A stretch of DNA of 47,392 nucleotides, taken from Minisyncoccota bacterium. Lineage in GTDB: Bacteria > Patescibacteriota > Minisyncoccia > JAHIHE01 > JAGLIN01. A program made the position numbers and the translations under genes. Positions 47,344 to 47,392 of this stretch are shown here, piece after piece. The notes beneath the pieces were generated by a model. The model did not search any database, was not told the DNA's origin, and saw nothing but the letters and a program-made list of their open reading frames with translations. Each line of letters begins with the position of its first letter. The stretch's first letter is position 1. The stretch is taken from positions 1 to 47,392 of the forward strand of contig JAQVBZ010000012.1 of NCBI GenBank assembly GCA_028690055.1, in the 5' to 3' direction.

Positions 47344-47392
47344 GTTTACAAAATAGCCAGATCTTGGTAAAGTTATAGATGTAAAGTTTTAT

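Noticed and set aside
1-47392. Alternative genetic code (UGA as Gly or Trp, or UAG as sense)
   Set aside because: TGA, TAG and TAA all end intact genes at natural positions. The two internal UAGs are reported as findings but do not justify a code change.
1-47392. CRISPR arrays and cas genes
   Set aside because: No regularly spaced repeats were seen. The interspersed repeats are dispersed and palindromic, and no Cas-like protein is present.

Overview
The window looks like a chromosomal segment from an uncultivated, small-genome bacterium, most likely a Candidate Phyla Radiation (Patescibacteria, Parcubacteria-like) lineage. The reasons are: mostly small genes with short AT-rich leaders that lack a Shine-Dalgarno sequence; many tiny unrecognised proteins; an RRM-type RNA-binding protein; a ComF, L,D-transpeptidase and Obg complement scattered without long operons; and a CPR-style large serine recombinase. 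TAA, TAG and TGA are all used as ordinary stops, so the code is standard. The placement is inference; no 16S or ribosomal protein gene is present.

Layout. 1-9.3 kb: a small SD-led unknown gene, clpC, comF, a helical unknown protein, an L,D-transpeptidase, obg and an RRM protein. 9.3-19.6 kb: a nucleotide and small-molecule metabolism zone with an HD-domain phosphohydrolase, a VOC protein, a geranylgeranyl-reductase-like flavoprotein, Nudix, metallophosphoesterase, an acyltransferase with an in-frame UAG, dCMP deaminase and a clear DNPH1/Rcl-type nucleotide N-hydrolase, interspersed with tiny SD-led genes. 19.9-24.3 kb: a cell-surface protein with calcium-binding-type repeats, a P-loop kinase interrupted by UAG, a membrane protein and DedA. 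24.6-27.96 kb: an apparent autoregulated operon of TetR, a YhgE/Pip ABC-2 exporter-like protein and an ABC ATPase whose catalytic motifs are almost all lost, behind a palindromic operator. 28-39 kb: an accessory zone with decayed genes, flavodoxin, a PRTase-domain protein, DUF4180, an IS200-type transposase, a nucleotidyltransferase, and a radical SAM (SPL-like) gene whose 5' end has been copied twice nearby. 39-41.9 kb: a membrane-anchored protein with a HEPN-like motif, and purB, which appears to start with AUU behind a strong SD and a stem-loop at the transcription start. 41.9-46.4 kb: a compact integrative element bounded by a 17-bp repeat of the tRNA-Ser(UGA) 3' end, encoding a large serine recombinase, a HEPN/AbiU2-like protein and four small membrane proteins. 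46.4-47.4 kb: tRNA-Ser(UGA), a 55-aa glycine-rich membrane protein and tRNA-Ser(GCU).

Intergenic DNA is unusually rich in structure. At least two families of short palindromic interspersed repeats occur, one with GTCATTCC / GGATGAC ends and one with GGAGTAGC / GCTACTCC ends, along with many strong hairpin terminators. Several genes carry disabling lesions (two in-frame UAGs, one A-run frameshift, an AUA start plus in-frame UAA). This suggests ongoing gene decay, assembly error, or recoding that deserves a check.

The most interesting candidates for something undescribed are the tRNA-Ser serine-recombinase island with its HEPN-like and membrane cargo, and the pseudo-ATPase/YhgE/TetR operon.
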